Shown here one piece after another: positions 1 through 5,541 of a stretch of 6,370 nt of DNA (the first letter of the stretch is position 1; each line of letters starts with the position of its first letter). Where the stretch lies: assembly GCA_946482295.1 (NCBI GenBank), contig CAMLRB010000205.1, forward strand, positions 1 to 6,370. The letters run 5' to 3'. Both the position numbers and the translations under genes were made by a program. The notes below the pieces were generated by a model. The model did no database searches. It saw only the letters and a list, made by a program, of their open reading frames with translations, and was not told the origin of the DNA. Source of the stretch: an uncultured Bacteriovorax sp. (lineage in GTDB: Bacteria > Bdellovibrionota > Bacteriovoracia > Bacteriovoracales > Bacteriovoracaceae).

Positions 1-193
1 TGTTACCGACCGATGAAACATCGAGTGTGCGAATTTGATTTTCAAGAATTCCTTGATAACCTTTTTGAATGCCCGCAACTTCCAGTCCTTCACCGATAGC
101 GGTTCTCACGACTGCACGAATGGCACAGTTCATTCCTGGAGAGTCTCCACCACTACAAAGAACACCAATTTTTTTAAGCGTAGTTTTTGTCAT
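1..193 (-). CDS. pfkA: 6-phosphofructokinase, N-terminal part (cut by window edge)
   Basis: Glycolytic enzyme phosphorylating fructose 6-phosphate to fructose 1,6-bisphosphate in the cytosol. The first 64 residues are visible. After a short lead (MTKTTLKK) comes [20 protein letters not shown] (residues 9-28), the phosphofructokinase nucleotide-binding signature, aligning with E. coli PfkA [20 protein letters not shown]. It is followed by an [16 protein letters not shown] stretch matching EGLEVMGIYDGYLGLY of E. coli. G15-G16-D17, R26 and R30 correspond to conserved nucleotide or effector-site residues. The ATG is supported by an AGGA Shine-Dalgarno 7 nt upstream (plus-strand TCCT at 201-204) that overlaps the gpmI stop codon, so translation may be coupled to gpmI. 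The residues that separate ATP- from pyrophosphate-dependent enzymes (E. coli Gly104 region) lie outside the window, so donor specificity cannot be decided. Last gene visible in the leftward operon. Confidence 0.93.
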   Translation of the reverse strand, partial: MTKTTLKKIGVLCSGGDSPGMNCAIRAVVRTAIGEGLEVAGIQKGYQGILENQIRTLDVSSVGN

Positions 194-202
194 ATTTCAA
201 TC

Positions 203-1735
203 CTATTTAAAGACGCTCACGCCGTCAAAGAGTGGAGCTTGTTCAACACCCATAATATGCAGAATCGTCGGTGCAACATTTCTAAGGGCCATTGGACCAG
301 CATTGAGTTCTAATTTTTCATTTTTTAATCGTTGATCAAAAACGATGAAAGGAACAGGTGAATCAGAATGAGAAGTGTGAATATCACCATTATCGTAGGC
401 CATGACATCAGAATTTCCATGGTCAGCAGTAACTAGCATGGTGACGTTTTCCGCTTCACACTTTTTCATTAATCGCCCAACAACCACATCAAGGGCTTCG
501 ATGGCCTTTACTGAAGCTTCAAAATTGCCCGTATGCCCCACCATATCCGAGTTGGCGTAGTTCACGACATAAAGAGAATAGCTGTGATCTGCAAGGGCCT
601 CTTCTAATCGATCAGTGACGAGAAAAGCACTCATCTCAGGTTTTTGATCATAGGTAGCAACATCTTTGGGAGAAGGAATAAGGATCTGATCCTCACCAGG
701 AAATGGTTTTTTATCTCCTCCATTAAAGAAAAAAGTCACGTGAGCATACTTTTCTGTTTCCGCAATTTTTAATTGTTTTTTGCCTAGACTAGAAAGATAT
801 TCGCATAATGTTCCTTGCAATTTTTCTTTATCAAAAAGAATGGGAAGATCCATGTAGTCGGTCACATAAGGAGTCATACAAAGAAAATAACCTGGCTTCA
901 CTGGAACAGAAAACTCTGCAAATTTTGAATAATTAAGTGCAAGAGTAATTTGAATGGCCCGATCAGGACGATAGTTGAAAAAGAAAACCGCATCACCATT
1001 TTTCATCGCGAGGTTTTCATCAAATAAAACAGGAGTTAAAAATTCATCATAGCGACCTTCTCTATACTCATTTTGAATATAGGCGAGGGGAGTCAGTGTA
1101 GTTTTGTTTCCCTGTCCGATAAAAGTCTTGTAACAATTTTCAATTTTGTTCCAACGACGATCACGATCCATTCCAATGGAGCGCCCTTGCATGGATGCAA
1201 ATTTTATATAAGGAATTTGATCGATTTGTGTCACATAAGTATGACCAATATCCTGTGCGGTATCACGTCCATCCATGAATGCATGAAGGACAACTTCAAT
1301 TTTGTGTTCATGTAGAATTTTAGCAAGTTCTTTTAGGTGGTTGATATGAGAGTGAACTCCTCCATCAGACAGTAATCCCATCATGTGAATACGATTAGAG
1401 TGAGTCTTTGCATAGTTGATGATATTTTTTAATTCTTCCATGTCGCGAAGTGAATTATTCTCAATCGCTTCGTTGATGCGTACGAGATCTTGTCTCACTG
1501 AGCGACCTGCTCCCAAATTCATATGGCCAACTTCAGAGTTGCCCGCCACACCTTTTGGTAAACCGACAAGAACTCCACCTGGTTCAATGGTTGTCATTGG
1601 ATAATGTTGCATAAGTAAATCTATGTTAGGTTTCTTCGCAGCCTTAATAGCATTTCTATGGTCAGTTTCACTTACTCCGAATCCATCTAGGATACACAGG
1701 AGAACTCTATTATTTAAACCTTGGAGCTTTTTCAT
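203..1735 (-). CDS. gpmI: 2,3-bisphosphoglycerate-independent phosphoglycerate mutase (iPGM)
   Basis: Interconverts 3- and 2-phosphoglycerate in glycolysis and gluconeogenesis, using two Mn2+ ions and a phosphoserine intermediate; cytosolic. The 510 residues are the family's usual length. Visible motifs, in order: metal ligand D17 in ILDGFG; nucleophile S67 in GNSEVGHMNLGAGR (65-78); H128 in SDGGVHSH; substrate-binding DGRD (155-158); MDRDRRW (189-195); R256 and R259 in NYRPDRA; AETEKYAHVTFFFNGG (325-340); D397 and H401 in NSDMVGH; D438-H439 in TADHGN; H456 in HTSHSDSP. All expected catalytic and metal residues are present, so it should be active. GRSIGMDRD replaces the commoner GRYYAMDRD, a mild divergence. 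The ATG has an AAAGGTG Shine-Dalgarno 8 nt upstream, and the gene starts 26 bp inside the 3' end of the methyltransferase gene, implying one transcript and coupled translation. The stop is 9 bp before pfkA. Confidence 0.97.
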   Translation of the reverse strand: MKKLQGLNNRVLLCILDGFGVSETDHRNAIKAAKKPNIDLLMQHYPMTTIEPGGVLVGLPKGVAGNSEVGHMNLGAGRSVRQDLVRINEAIENNSLRDMEELKNIINYAKTHSNRIHMMGLLSDGGVHSHINHLKELAKILHEHKIEVVLHAFMDGRDTAQDIGHTYVTQIDQIPYIKFASMQGRSIGMDRDRRWNKIENCYKTFIGQGNKTTLTPLAYIQNEYREGRYDEFLTPVLFDENLAMKNGDAVFFFNYRPDRAIQITLALNYSKFAEFSVPVKPGYFLCMTPYVTDYMDLPILFDKEKLQGTLCEYLSSLGKKQLKIAETEKYAHVTFFFNGGDKKPFPGEDQILIPSPKDVATYDQKPEMSAFLVTDRLEEALADHSYSLYVVNYANSDMVGHTGNFEASVKAIEALDVVVGRLMKKCEAENVTMLVTADHGNSDVMAYDNGDIHTSHSDSPVPFIVFDQRLKNEKLELNAGPMALRNVAPTILHIMGVEQAPLFDGVSVFK

Positions 1736-2516
1736 TGTGTTTCACCTTTTGAAAGTAATCAGAAAGAATAACGGCTGAAGCAACAGACACATTCAAACTT
1801 TCTACATTGTTTGTTCCGGGAATTTTAATAACTTCACCCATGGCCATCGTATCAGGATGCAAACCGTGTGCTTCTTCTCCAAAAACGACAACATTTCTTT
1901 TTTCCCATTTTAAATCATAAAGACTTTTTTCCGCATGCGATGAAGTTGTTATGATTTGAAACTTATTTTTTTGTAATGAGCTTATCGTTTTTTTGAAATC
2001 TTTTGATTCAAAAATTTCTAGATATTCAAATCCACCTTCACTCGTTCTGATGCTTGAAGCTGCTTCCGCTAGATTTTTATCACTCACGATAATTCCAGTT
2101 GCTCCAAAGTGAGCAGCACTTCTGATAATGGCACCGATGTTGTGGGGATTTGTAACTTGATCGAGGGCCAGCAGCATCGATGAATCAGGTTTAGTCGTGA
2201 GATATTGATCAAGCGTGCGTGAAGGCGTTTTTTTCACCAACATGCAAACATCCTCATGGTGAGTCGCCTTAGTCATGCTTTCCAGCTCTTCTCTCGTCAC
2301 CAAGTGGTAAGCTTTTTTGTTTTGGGCACAATACTTCGTCACTTGCGAAAAGGTCTTCTTAGAATTGTGAAGCAGTTCTTTGGTGAGAAAGACTTGGATG
2401 ATATCCTGTGGCCTTTTATTAAAGACGGCTAAGCAAGCGTTTTCACCATAAATCTTCATTTCAGACTTAGGGTCCTTGCGTACGTTCTTATTTGCGGGAT
2501 TAATTTTTTTACTCAT
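1710..2516 (-). CDS. yfiF: SpoU/TrmH-family RNA 2'-O-methyltransferase, YfiF-like
   Basis: Predicted SAM-dependent RNA ribose methyltransferase with the SPOUT (knotted) fold, 268 residues. A lysine-rich lead (1-20) is followed by the RNA-binding SpoU_sub_bind domain (about 21-97: IYGENACLAVFNKRP, NKKAYHLVTREEL) and the catalytic domain (about 113-256). SPOUT motif 1 is NPHNIGAIIRSAAHFGA (123-139, catalytic-type R132), motif 2 VVVFGEEAHGL (209-219) and motif 3 IPGTNNVESLNVSVASAV (232-249). The signatures YGENAC, NKKAYHLV, HHEDVC and SIRTSEGG match remembered E. coli YfiF rather than RlmB, whose equivalent stretch lacks the RT(S/A)EGG form. The substrate of YfiF-type enzymes is not established to my knowledge, so RNA target and nucleotide are left open. 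The ATG at 2516 has no clear Shine-Dalgarno. Met20 (ATG at 2459) is an alternative start that would remove the basic lead, but related proteins also carry basic N-termini. First gene of the leftward operon. Confidence 0.9.
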   Translation of the reverse strand: MSKKINPANKNVRKDPKSEMKIYGENACLAVFNKRPQDIIQVFLTKELLHNSKKTFSQVTKYCAQNKKAYHLVTREELESMTKATHHEDVCMLVKKTPSRTLDQYLTTKPDSSMLLALDQVTNPHNIGAIIRSAAHFGATGIIVSDKNLAEAASSIRTSEGGFEYLEIFESKDFKKTISSLQKNKFQIITTSSHAEKSLYDLKWEKRNVVVFGEEAHGLHPDTMAMGEVIKIPGTNNVESLNVSVASAVILSDYFQKVKHNEKAPRFK

Positions 2517-2556
2517 AATACTAGCTATGGTATCAATTGAACCTATTATGGGTCAA
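2514..2556. promoter_or_regulatory. Candidate overlapping divergent promoters between the two methyltransferase operons
   Basis: Only 10 bp separate the two divergent start codons (2516 minus, 2527 plus). On the minus strand a -35-like TTGACC (plus-strand 2551-2556), an 18-bp spacer and a -10-like TACCAT (2527-2532) would start transcription about 3-4 nt before the yfiF-like ATG. On the plus strand a -10-like CATAAT (2514-2519), with a poor TTGCGG at 2492-2497, would start it at or next to the ATG at 2527. Neither gene has a convincing Shine-Dalgarno, which fits leaderless or nearly leaderless messages. The -10 of each would lie on or across the start codon of the other. Assigned by eye; the plus-strand -35 is weak. 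Confidence 0.35.
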
Positions 2557-3471
2557 AGCAATTCACTTATAGGTTATCTTGCACCAACTGAATTTGAGCA
2601 AGACTTAAAGACCGAACTCACTTTACTAGGGATTAATATACTGTCGCAACATGGCAGACTCTTTCTTTGTGAAGGGCCATTCCGTGATGTTGTTTTCGCA
2701 CAAGACACATGGACCAATGTTGAAATCATCAACTACTCATCCATCAACAATGCTGCTGAAATATTGCGCGGAAAAGGCGTGCGTTTCAGTCATTATTCTC
2801 TGAATAATCATCGCAGAGGCGAATTAATCCTTGAAAAAGTTCCTTCTGTTCGAATTAAGAAATTTAATTTTCTCGATGAAATACCAACAAGCACTATTGG
2901 TGTCTTTTCATTGTTGTCAGAATCAGAAATGATTGTTTCAACTGCAACCACATGCCCTCTGCCTTTTGGTGAAATTCATTTCAATGAAGATAAAGTGAAT
3001 CCACCTTCTCGAGCTTATTTGAAATTATGGGAGCTTTTTACTTTGTATAAAGTAAAACCTTCTCCAGGAATGAAATCGATCGACGTTGGAAGTTGCCCTG
3101 GAGGATGGACTTGGGTTCTTCAAACAGTTGGCGCTCATGTTGTGAGTGTAGATAAAGCTCCTCTTGATCCTCGCATCGCCGCTCTTCCCAATATCGAATT
3201 TCGTCAAGAGAGTGCCTTTGGTTTGAGACCTCAGCATGTCGGTGAACTCGATTGGTTTTTTTCAGATATCATTTGTTATCCTGATAAACTTCTTGAACTC
3301 GTCAATCGTTGGCGCGATTCAGGTCTGGTGAAAAACTTCGCCTGCACAATCAAATTTCAAAAACCCACTGACTTTGAAACTATGTTCAAGTTCAAAGAAA
3401 TTCCAGGTTCGCGTATTGTTCATCTTTCATGTAACAAACACGAGGTGACTTGGATTAACGTAAGAGATTAA
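2527..3471 (+). CDS. RlmM-like FtsJ-family 23S rRNA ribose 2'-O-methyltransferase
   Basis: SAM-dependent methyltransferase resembling E. coli RlmM (2'-O-methylation of C2498 in 23S rRNA). With the ATG at 2527 it has 314 residues against 366 in E. coli. The N-terminal half (about 8-150) would correspond to the RNA-binding THUMP-like region and begins GYLAPTEFEQDL, as RlmM begins LLCRPGFEKEC. The Rossmann domain follows: PPSRAYLKLWELF (about 160-172) matches RlmM PSRSTLKLEEAF, SAM motif I is IDVGSCPGGWTW (185-196), then VVSVDKAPL and DWFFSDI. The K-D-K-E tetrad of FtsJ-type 2'-O-methylases is complete: K166, D247, K276 and E306 (in HEVTW). The start is uncertain. ATG 2527 lacks a Shine-Dalgarno but suits a leaderless message; ATG 2548 gives 307 residues and suits the family N-terminus. 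A longer frame from TTG 2476 adds a spurious hydrophobic lead. First gene of a three-gene operon. The exact rRNA target is inferred from family. Confidence 0.85.
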   Translation: MVSIEPIMGQSNSLIGYLAPTEFEQDLKTELTLLGINILSQHGRLFLCEGPFRDVVFAQDTWTNVEIINYSSINNAAEILRGKGVRFSHYSLNNHRRGELILEKVPSVRIKKFNFLDEIPTSTIGVFSLLSESEMIVSTATTCPLPFGEIHFNEDKVNPPSRAYLKLWELFTLYKVKPSPGMKSIDVGSCPGGWTWVLQTVGAHVVSVDKAPLDPRIAALPNIEFRQESAFGLRPQHVGELDWFFSDIICYPDKLLELVNRWRDSGLVKNFACTIKFQKPTDFETMFKFKEIPGSRIVHLSCNKHEVTWINVRD

Positions 3472-3472
3472 C

Positions 3473-3745
3473 ATGAATCAATTTAGTAAAAATTTAAATT
3501 ATGCTTTTATCGGCGGACTAATTGGATTAGCTATCGCCACTTTTTTAGCTCCAAAGGCCATTACGCAACTATTTAGTCCTCCTGTTGATTTTGGAGTCAC
3601 ATGCGGACCTGCTGGTGCGTGGTCAATGCAGAAACTTATTATCTGTCAGGCGATGGGATTGTTATTTGGAATTTTCATCACGTTTTGGATTAAGTTTAAA
3701 TTCTCTAGCAAATCTACGCCTAAATCAGACAGCTGCTGTTCATGA
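3473..3745 (+). CDS. Small two-helix membrane protein of unknown function
   Basis: A 90-residue protein I do not recognise. Two hydrophobic helices are visible: about 10-30 (glycine-rich, AFIGGLIGLAIATFLAP) and about 55-73 (LIICQAMGLLFGIFITFWI). They are joined by a hydrophilic segment holding FGVTCGPAGAWSM (40-52), which looks like a conserved motif. The tail after helix 2 is basic (KFKFSSKSTPK) and ends D-S-C-C-S; with the basic tail cytoplasmic, both ends would be inside and the C44 loop in the periplasm. Cysteines are C44, C58, C88 and C89. The ATG lies 1 bp after the upstream stop, with only a weak AAGAG as ribosome-binding site, and its TGA overlaps the next start as ATGA. Such tight packing between two RNA-methyltransferase-like genes supports a real, translated gene, but context gives no clear role. 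No signal peptidase site is apparent. Confidence 0.75.
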   Translation: MNQFSKNLNYAFIGGLIGLAIATFLAPKAITQLFSPPVDFGVTCGPAGAWSMQKLIICQAMGLLFGIFITFWIKFKFSSKSTPKSDSCCS

Positions 3746-4602
3746 TTCTAAAACCTATCACCGGAGAAGCTCAGAGACTTTTTCACGGACGTGGAAAGAA
3801 GTTCGCTGATTTTGAGCACATTTGTGTCGATCACTATCCGCCTTATGTTTTAATCACCGCTTATAAAGAGATCAGTAATCTTAACTTGGTGCTGGCATCT
3901 CTGCCTGAATTCCCGAACGTCCTCTTACAAAAACGTTACTTAAAAAACACTCCGATCGAAGTGTTGCGCGGGACTTTTGAAGGGCCAGCTTACGCTGTGG
4001 AAAAAGGTGAAAAATATCTGCTCAATTTTTCAAGCGATCAAAACATCGGCTTCTTTCTGGATATGGCCATCGGCCGCGAATGGCTCCGCTCCCATGCACG
4101 AGGACTTTCCGTGCTCAATCTTTTCTCTTACACATGCTCACTCTCAGTGGCGGCTCTTAAAGGTGGGGCGACTTCAGTACTAAACATGGATATGTCTCAA
4201 CGGGCCCTCTCTATCGGAGACAAAAATCATTTGCTTAATGGTATCGATCGACGTGTTGTTCAGTATCAATCCCATGACATCATGAAATCTTTCGGAGCTT
4301 TAGTACGTAAAGGCCCTTTCGATCTCGTCATCATTGATCCTCCCACTAATCAAGGAGAGAGCTTCAAAGTTGATCGCGACTACCACAAAATAATTAGACG
4401 TCTTTCCGATTTCACAAAACCTGGCTCACTCGTTATGGCCTGTCTTAATTCGCCTTTTCTCGATTCCTCTTTTTTGAAGTCTGCTTTTATTGAACATGCT
4501 CCCGATTTCGAATTCGTCGAGCTCATGTACTCAAGCTTTTCAGACATGGAAGTCAATCCTGAAGAAGGGTTGAAGATCCTTTTCTTCAAACGCAGAACTT
4601 AA
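3742..4602 (+). CDS. Class I SAM-dependent methyltransferase, RlmI/RlmK-like (Methyltrans_SAM type)
   Basis: Predicted SAM-dependent methyltransferase of 286 residues. The N-terminal segment LFHGRG...FEHICVDHYPPYVLIT (13-39) and FEGPAYAVEKGEKYLLNF (79-96) form a small RNA-binding-type lead. NIGFFLDMAIGREWL (101-115) is the characteristic RlmI/RlmK-family linker. The Rossmann core shows motif I VLNLFSYTCSLSVAALKGGA (124-143), acidic D150 ending beta 2 (VLNMD), HD at 178-179, and catalytic-loop motif IV DLVIIDPPT (194-202). KDxY-like VDRDYHKIIRRL (210-221) and MACLNSP follow. It resembles an uncharacterised proteobacterial family that shares FHGRG and FFLDMANGRRW-like signatures with RlmI and RlmK. 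RlmI makes 23S m5C1962 and RlmK m7G2069, but this protein lacks the PUA domain of RlmI and its target is unknown. Its ATG overlaps the preceding TGA by 4 bp with no Shine-Dalgarno, so translation is probably coupled. Last gene of the operon. Confidence 0.87.
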   Translation: MILKPITGEAQRLFHGRGKKFADFEHICVDHYPPYVLITAYKEISNLNLVLASLPEFPNVLLQKRYLKNTPIEVLRGTFEGPAYAVEKGEKYLLNFSSDQNIGFFLDMAIGREWLRSHARGLSVLNLFSYTCSLSVAALKGGATSVLNMDMSQRALSIGDKNHLLNGIDRRVVQYQSHDIMKSFGALVRKGPFDLVIIDPPTNQGESFKVDRDYHKIIRRLSDFTKPGSLVMACLNSPFLDSSFLKSAFIEHAPDFEFVELMYSSFSDMEVNPEEGLKILFFKRRT

Positions 4603-4695
4603 GAAGTCAAAATCACAATTTTTGCGTAACAGCTCAGAAAATGAATTGGGCAGAGATCAACATCCACCAAATTAAAACTGATAGCATCTAAATAT

Positions 4696-4722
4696 TGAAA
4701 GAGAATTGCAGCCCCTCTTTCA
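4696..4722 (+). repeat. Perfect 8-bp inverted repeat abutting the transposase start codon
   Basis: TGAAAGAG (4696-4703) and CTCTTTCA (4715-4722) are exact reverse complements with an 11-nt loop (4704-4714). The last base of the stem is the A of the transposase ATG. In RNA this hairpin would fold over the only purine-rich, Shine-Dalgarno-like stretch (AAAGAGAA) and part of the start codon, so it could restrain translation. As single-stranded DNA it could be a recognition hairpin of the kind that HUH transposases bind. Both roles are inference; the repeat is directly visible. The 119-bp gap before the gene (4603-4721) holds nothing else I can support, and no clear terminator for the upstream operon. 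Confidence 0.6.
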
Positions 4723-5378
4723 TGAAAAAAATCAAAAAACACACACAACTTTCACTCCTGAATCCTAAACGAGCTGGGCGAAAACCCATCCATGATAAGG
4801 GAATCAGGCATATTCAAAGAAAGAGATTTGAACGCGAAAGCAGTTTTCATATCACTATAAAGGTTAGAGAGGAGAAATCAGATCTTCAAAATAAACAAGT
4901 TCTCAAGGCCTTACATAGATCCATCATGAAAGCGAGAAACAAATCCTTGAAAGTGATCCACTACACTCTTGAATATAATCACATTCACATGTTGGTGGAA
5001 GCTCACACTCAAGAGCAGTTATCCAATTGTATGCAATCATTTGGAGTCACGCTCGCGAAGATGATCAACAAGCTGAAATCTAAAAAGGGCAGAGTTTATA
5101 AACATCGCTACCACTTGAGAAAGTTATCCACAGTGATGGAGTTGAAGAACGTGCTTAAGTACATCTTTAATAACGGAATAAAACACAAGAACAGCAAGAC
5201 TATAATGACGTTTTATAACTCCGCAATTGTGGAAAAAAACCTTTACGGATTGTATCCAAAGTTGGCACGGTCGAAAGACCCACGGCTCTTCAAGCTTCAA
5301 TATCTCTTATTCAACTTATTGGATCCTGGAAAAGTTCACTATAAAGGATTGATAAATGTGTGTTCAATTTCCCAGTGA
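4722..5378 (+). CDS. REP-associated tyrosine transposase (RAYT)-like, IS200/Y1 HUH superfamily
   Basis: Single-strand DNA nuclease/transposase relative of 218 residues from the ATG at 4722. The order is: basic lead with GRKPIHDKG (20-28), ESSFHITIKVRE (39-50, first strand of the Y1_Tnp fold), VIHYTLEYNHIHMLVEA (78-94) with the HUH metal pair H87 and H89, then GRVYKHRYHLRKL (123-135), and VLKYIFNNGIKH (144-155). The nucleophilic tyrosine is probably Y147 by comparison with the RAYT YIxxNP helix, with Y130 as an alternative. About 60 further residues complete the usual length, so it looks intact. It matches the single-copy, non-mobile transposase-like proteins frequent in former deltaproteobacteria (RYHxR and YVxxNxxKH signatures). 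Such genes are usually domesticated and act on REP hairpins. A TTG at 4695 in the same frame is less likely because the family sequence does not need it and it lies in the hairpin. No Shine-Dalgarno at normal distance, suggesting low expression. No flanking target duplication was seen. Confidence 0.85.
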   Translation: MKKIKKHTQLSLLNPKRAGRKPIHDKGIRHIQRKRFERESSFHITIKVREEKSDLQNKQVLKALHRSIMKARNKSLKVIHYTLEYNHIHMLVEAHTQEQLSNCMQSFGVTLAKMINKLKSKKGRVYKHRYHLRKLSTVMELKNVLKYIFNNGIKHKNSKTIMTFYNSAIVEKNLYGLYPKLARSKDPRLFKLQYLLFNLLDPGKVHYKGLINVCSISQ

Positions 5379-5382
5379 AAAT

Positions 5383-5429
5383 CGACTAAATTATAGACAG
5401 GTGTTTGTAGAATGTTCATTGTTTAGTCG
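5383..5429 (+). repeat. Long imperfect hairpin just downstream of the RAYT gene
   Basis: CGACTAAA (5383-5390) and TTTAGTCG (5422-5429) are perfect 8-bp reverse complements. Pairing continues inward with a T-G wobble, one mismatch, two pairs (5393-5394 with 5418-5419), one mismatch and four pairs (5396-5399 with 5413-5416), leaving a 13-nt loop. The loop carries GTAG (5407-5410), the tetranucleotide found beside E. coli REP hairpins, though here it is in the loop rather than 5' of the stem. The hairpin starts 5 bp after the RAYT stop and has no T-run, so it is a poor intrinsic terminator. It is also centred about 100 bp upstream of the predicted sigma-54 start site, where an activator could bind. 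Which role applies is unresolved. Confidence 0.5.
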
Positions 5430-5479
5430 TCGAGAACCTTTAAGCCCTCATAAACCCAGGAGGCATCAAACCCTCAACC

Positions 5480-5496
5480 TTGGCATGACTGTTGCT
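5480..5496 (+). promoter_or_regulatory. Sigma-54 (RpoN) promoter for the lipoprotein gene
   Basis: TTGGCATGACTGTTGCT matches the sigma-54 consensus TTGGCACG-N4-TTGCW at nearly every position. The invariant -24 GG is at 5482-5483 and the -12 GC at 5494-5495, with exactly 10 nt between them; the one departure is T for C in TGGCAC. Transcription would begin near 5506-5508, giving a leader of about 40 nt before the lipoprotein ATG at 5547. No competing sigma-70 promoter was obvious. Sigma-54 promoters depend on an AAA+ enhancer-binding protein, so the gene is probably conditionally expressed; the inverted repeat at 5383-5429 is a possible activator site. Confidence 0.72.
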
Positions 5497-5534
5497 CTAA
5501 TAAAAGAAAACAAGTCAACTTGAAATACGCCTTT

Positions 5535-5541
5535 AGGGAGG
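5535..5541 (+). promoter_or_regulatory. Strong Shine-Dalgarno that fixes the lipoprotein start
   Basis: AGGGAGG lies 5 nt upstream of the ATG at 5547. It decides in favour of that start over an in-frame TTG at 5520, which would place nine extra polar residues before the signal peptide. It is by far the best ribosome-binding site in the window, suggesting high protein output once the gene is transcribed. Confidence 0.85.

Noticed and set aside
1073..1604. Open frames on the plus strand inside gpmI (62-80 codons).
   Set aside because: They lie opposite a fully conserved enzyme, have no ribosome-binding sites and encode nothing recognisable; antisense shadows.
2476..2526. In-frame TTG start giving the RlmM-like protein a hydrophobic, signal-peptide-like lead (FLFAGLIFLLIILA).
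   Set aside because: This stretch is the antisense of the first codons of the yfiF-like gene, whose Lys/Asn-rich lead reads as Phe/Leu/Ile on the other strand. A cytosolic rRNA methylase needs no signal peptide, and the TTG has no properly spaced ribosome-binding site.
3025..3237. Minus-strand open frame inside the RlmM-like gene.
   Set aside because: It is antisense to the SAM-binding motif region, whose conservation explains it; no start signals or recognisable protein.
4608..4624. A-rich/T-rich pairing (CAAAA with TTTTG) after the SAM methyltransferase stop, possible terminator.
   Set aside because: Only 5 bp of mostly A-T stem with no GC-rich core and no T-tract after it; far too weak for an intrinsic terminator.
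4641..4691. A 16-codon open frame (MNWAEINIHQIKTDSI) ahead of the RAYT gene, possible leader peptide.
   Set aside because: There is no Shine-Dalgarno, no characteristic codon run and no attenuator-like T-run after it; frames of this length arise by chance.
4695..4721. TTG start adding nine residues to the transposase.
   Set aside because: The added residues come from the hairpin sequence, do not resemble the family, and no ribosome-binding site precedes the TTG; ATG 4722 is preferred.
5445..5476. Direct repeat CCCTCA at 5445-5450 and 5471-5476 upstream of the sigma-54 promoter.
   Set aside because: A 6-bp repeat seen twice is expected by chance in this much sequence, and there is no third copy or regular spacing to make it an array or operator set.
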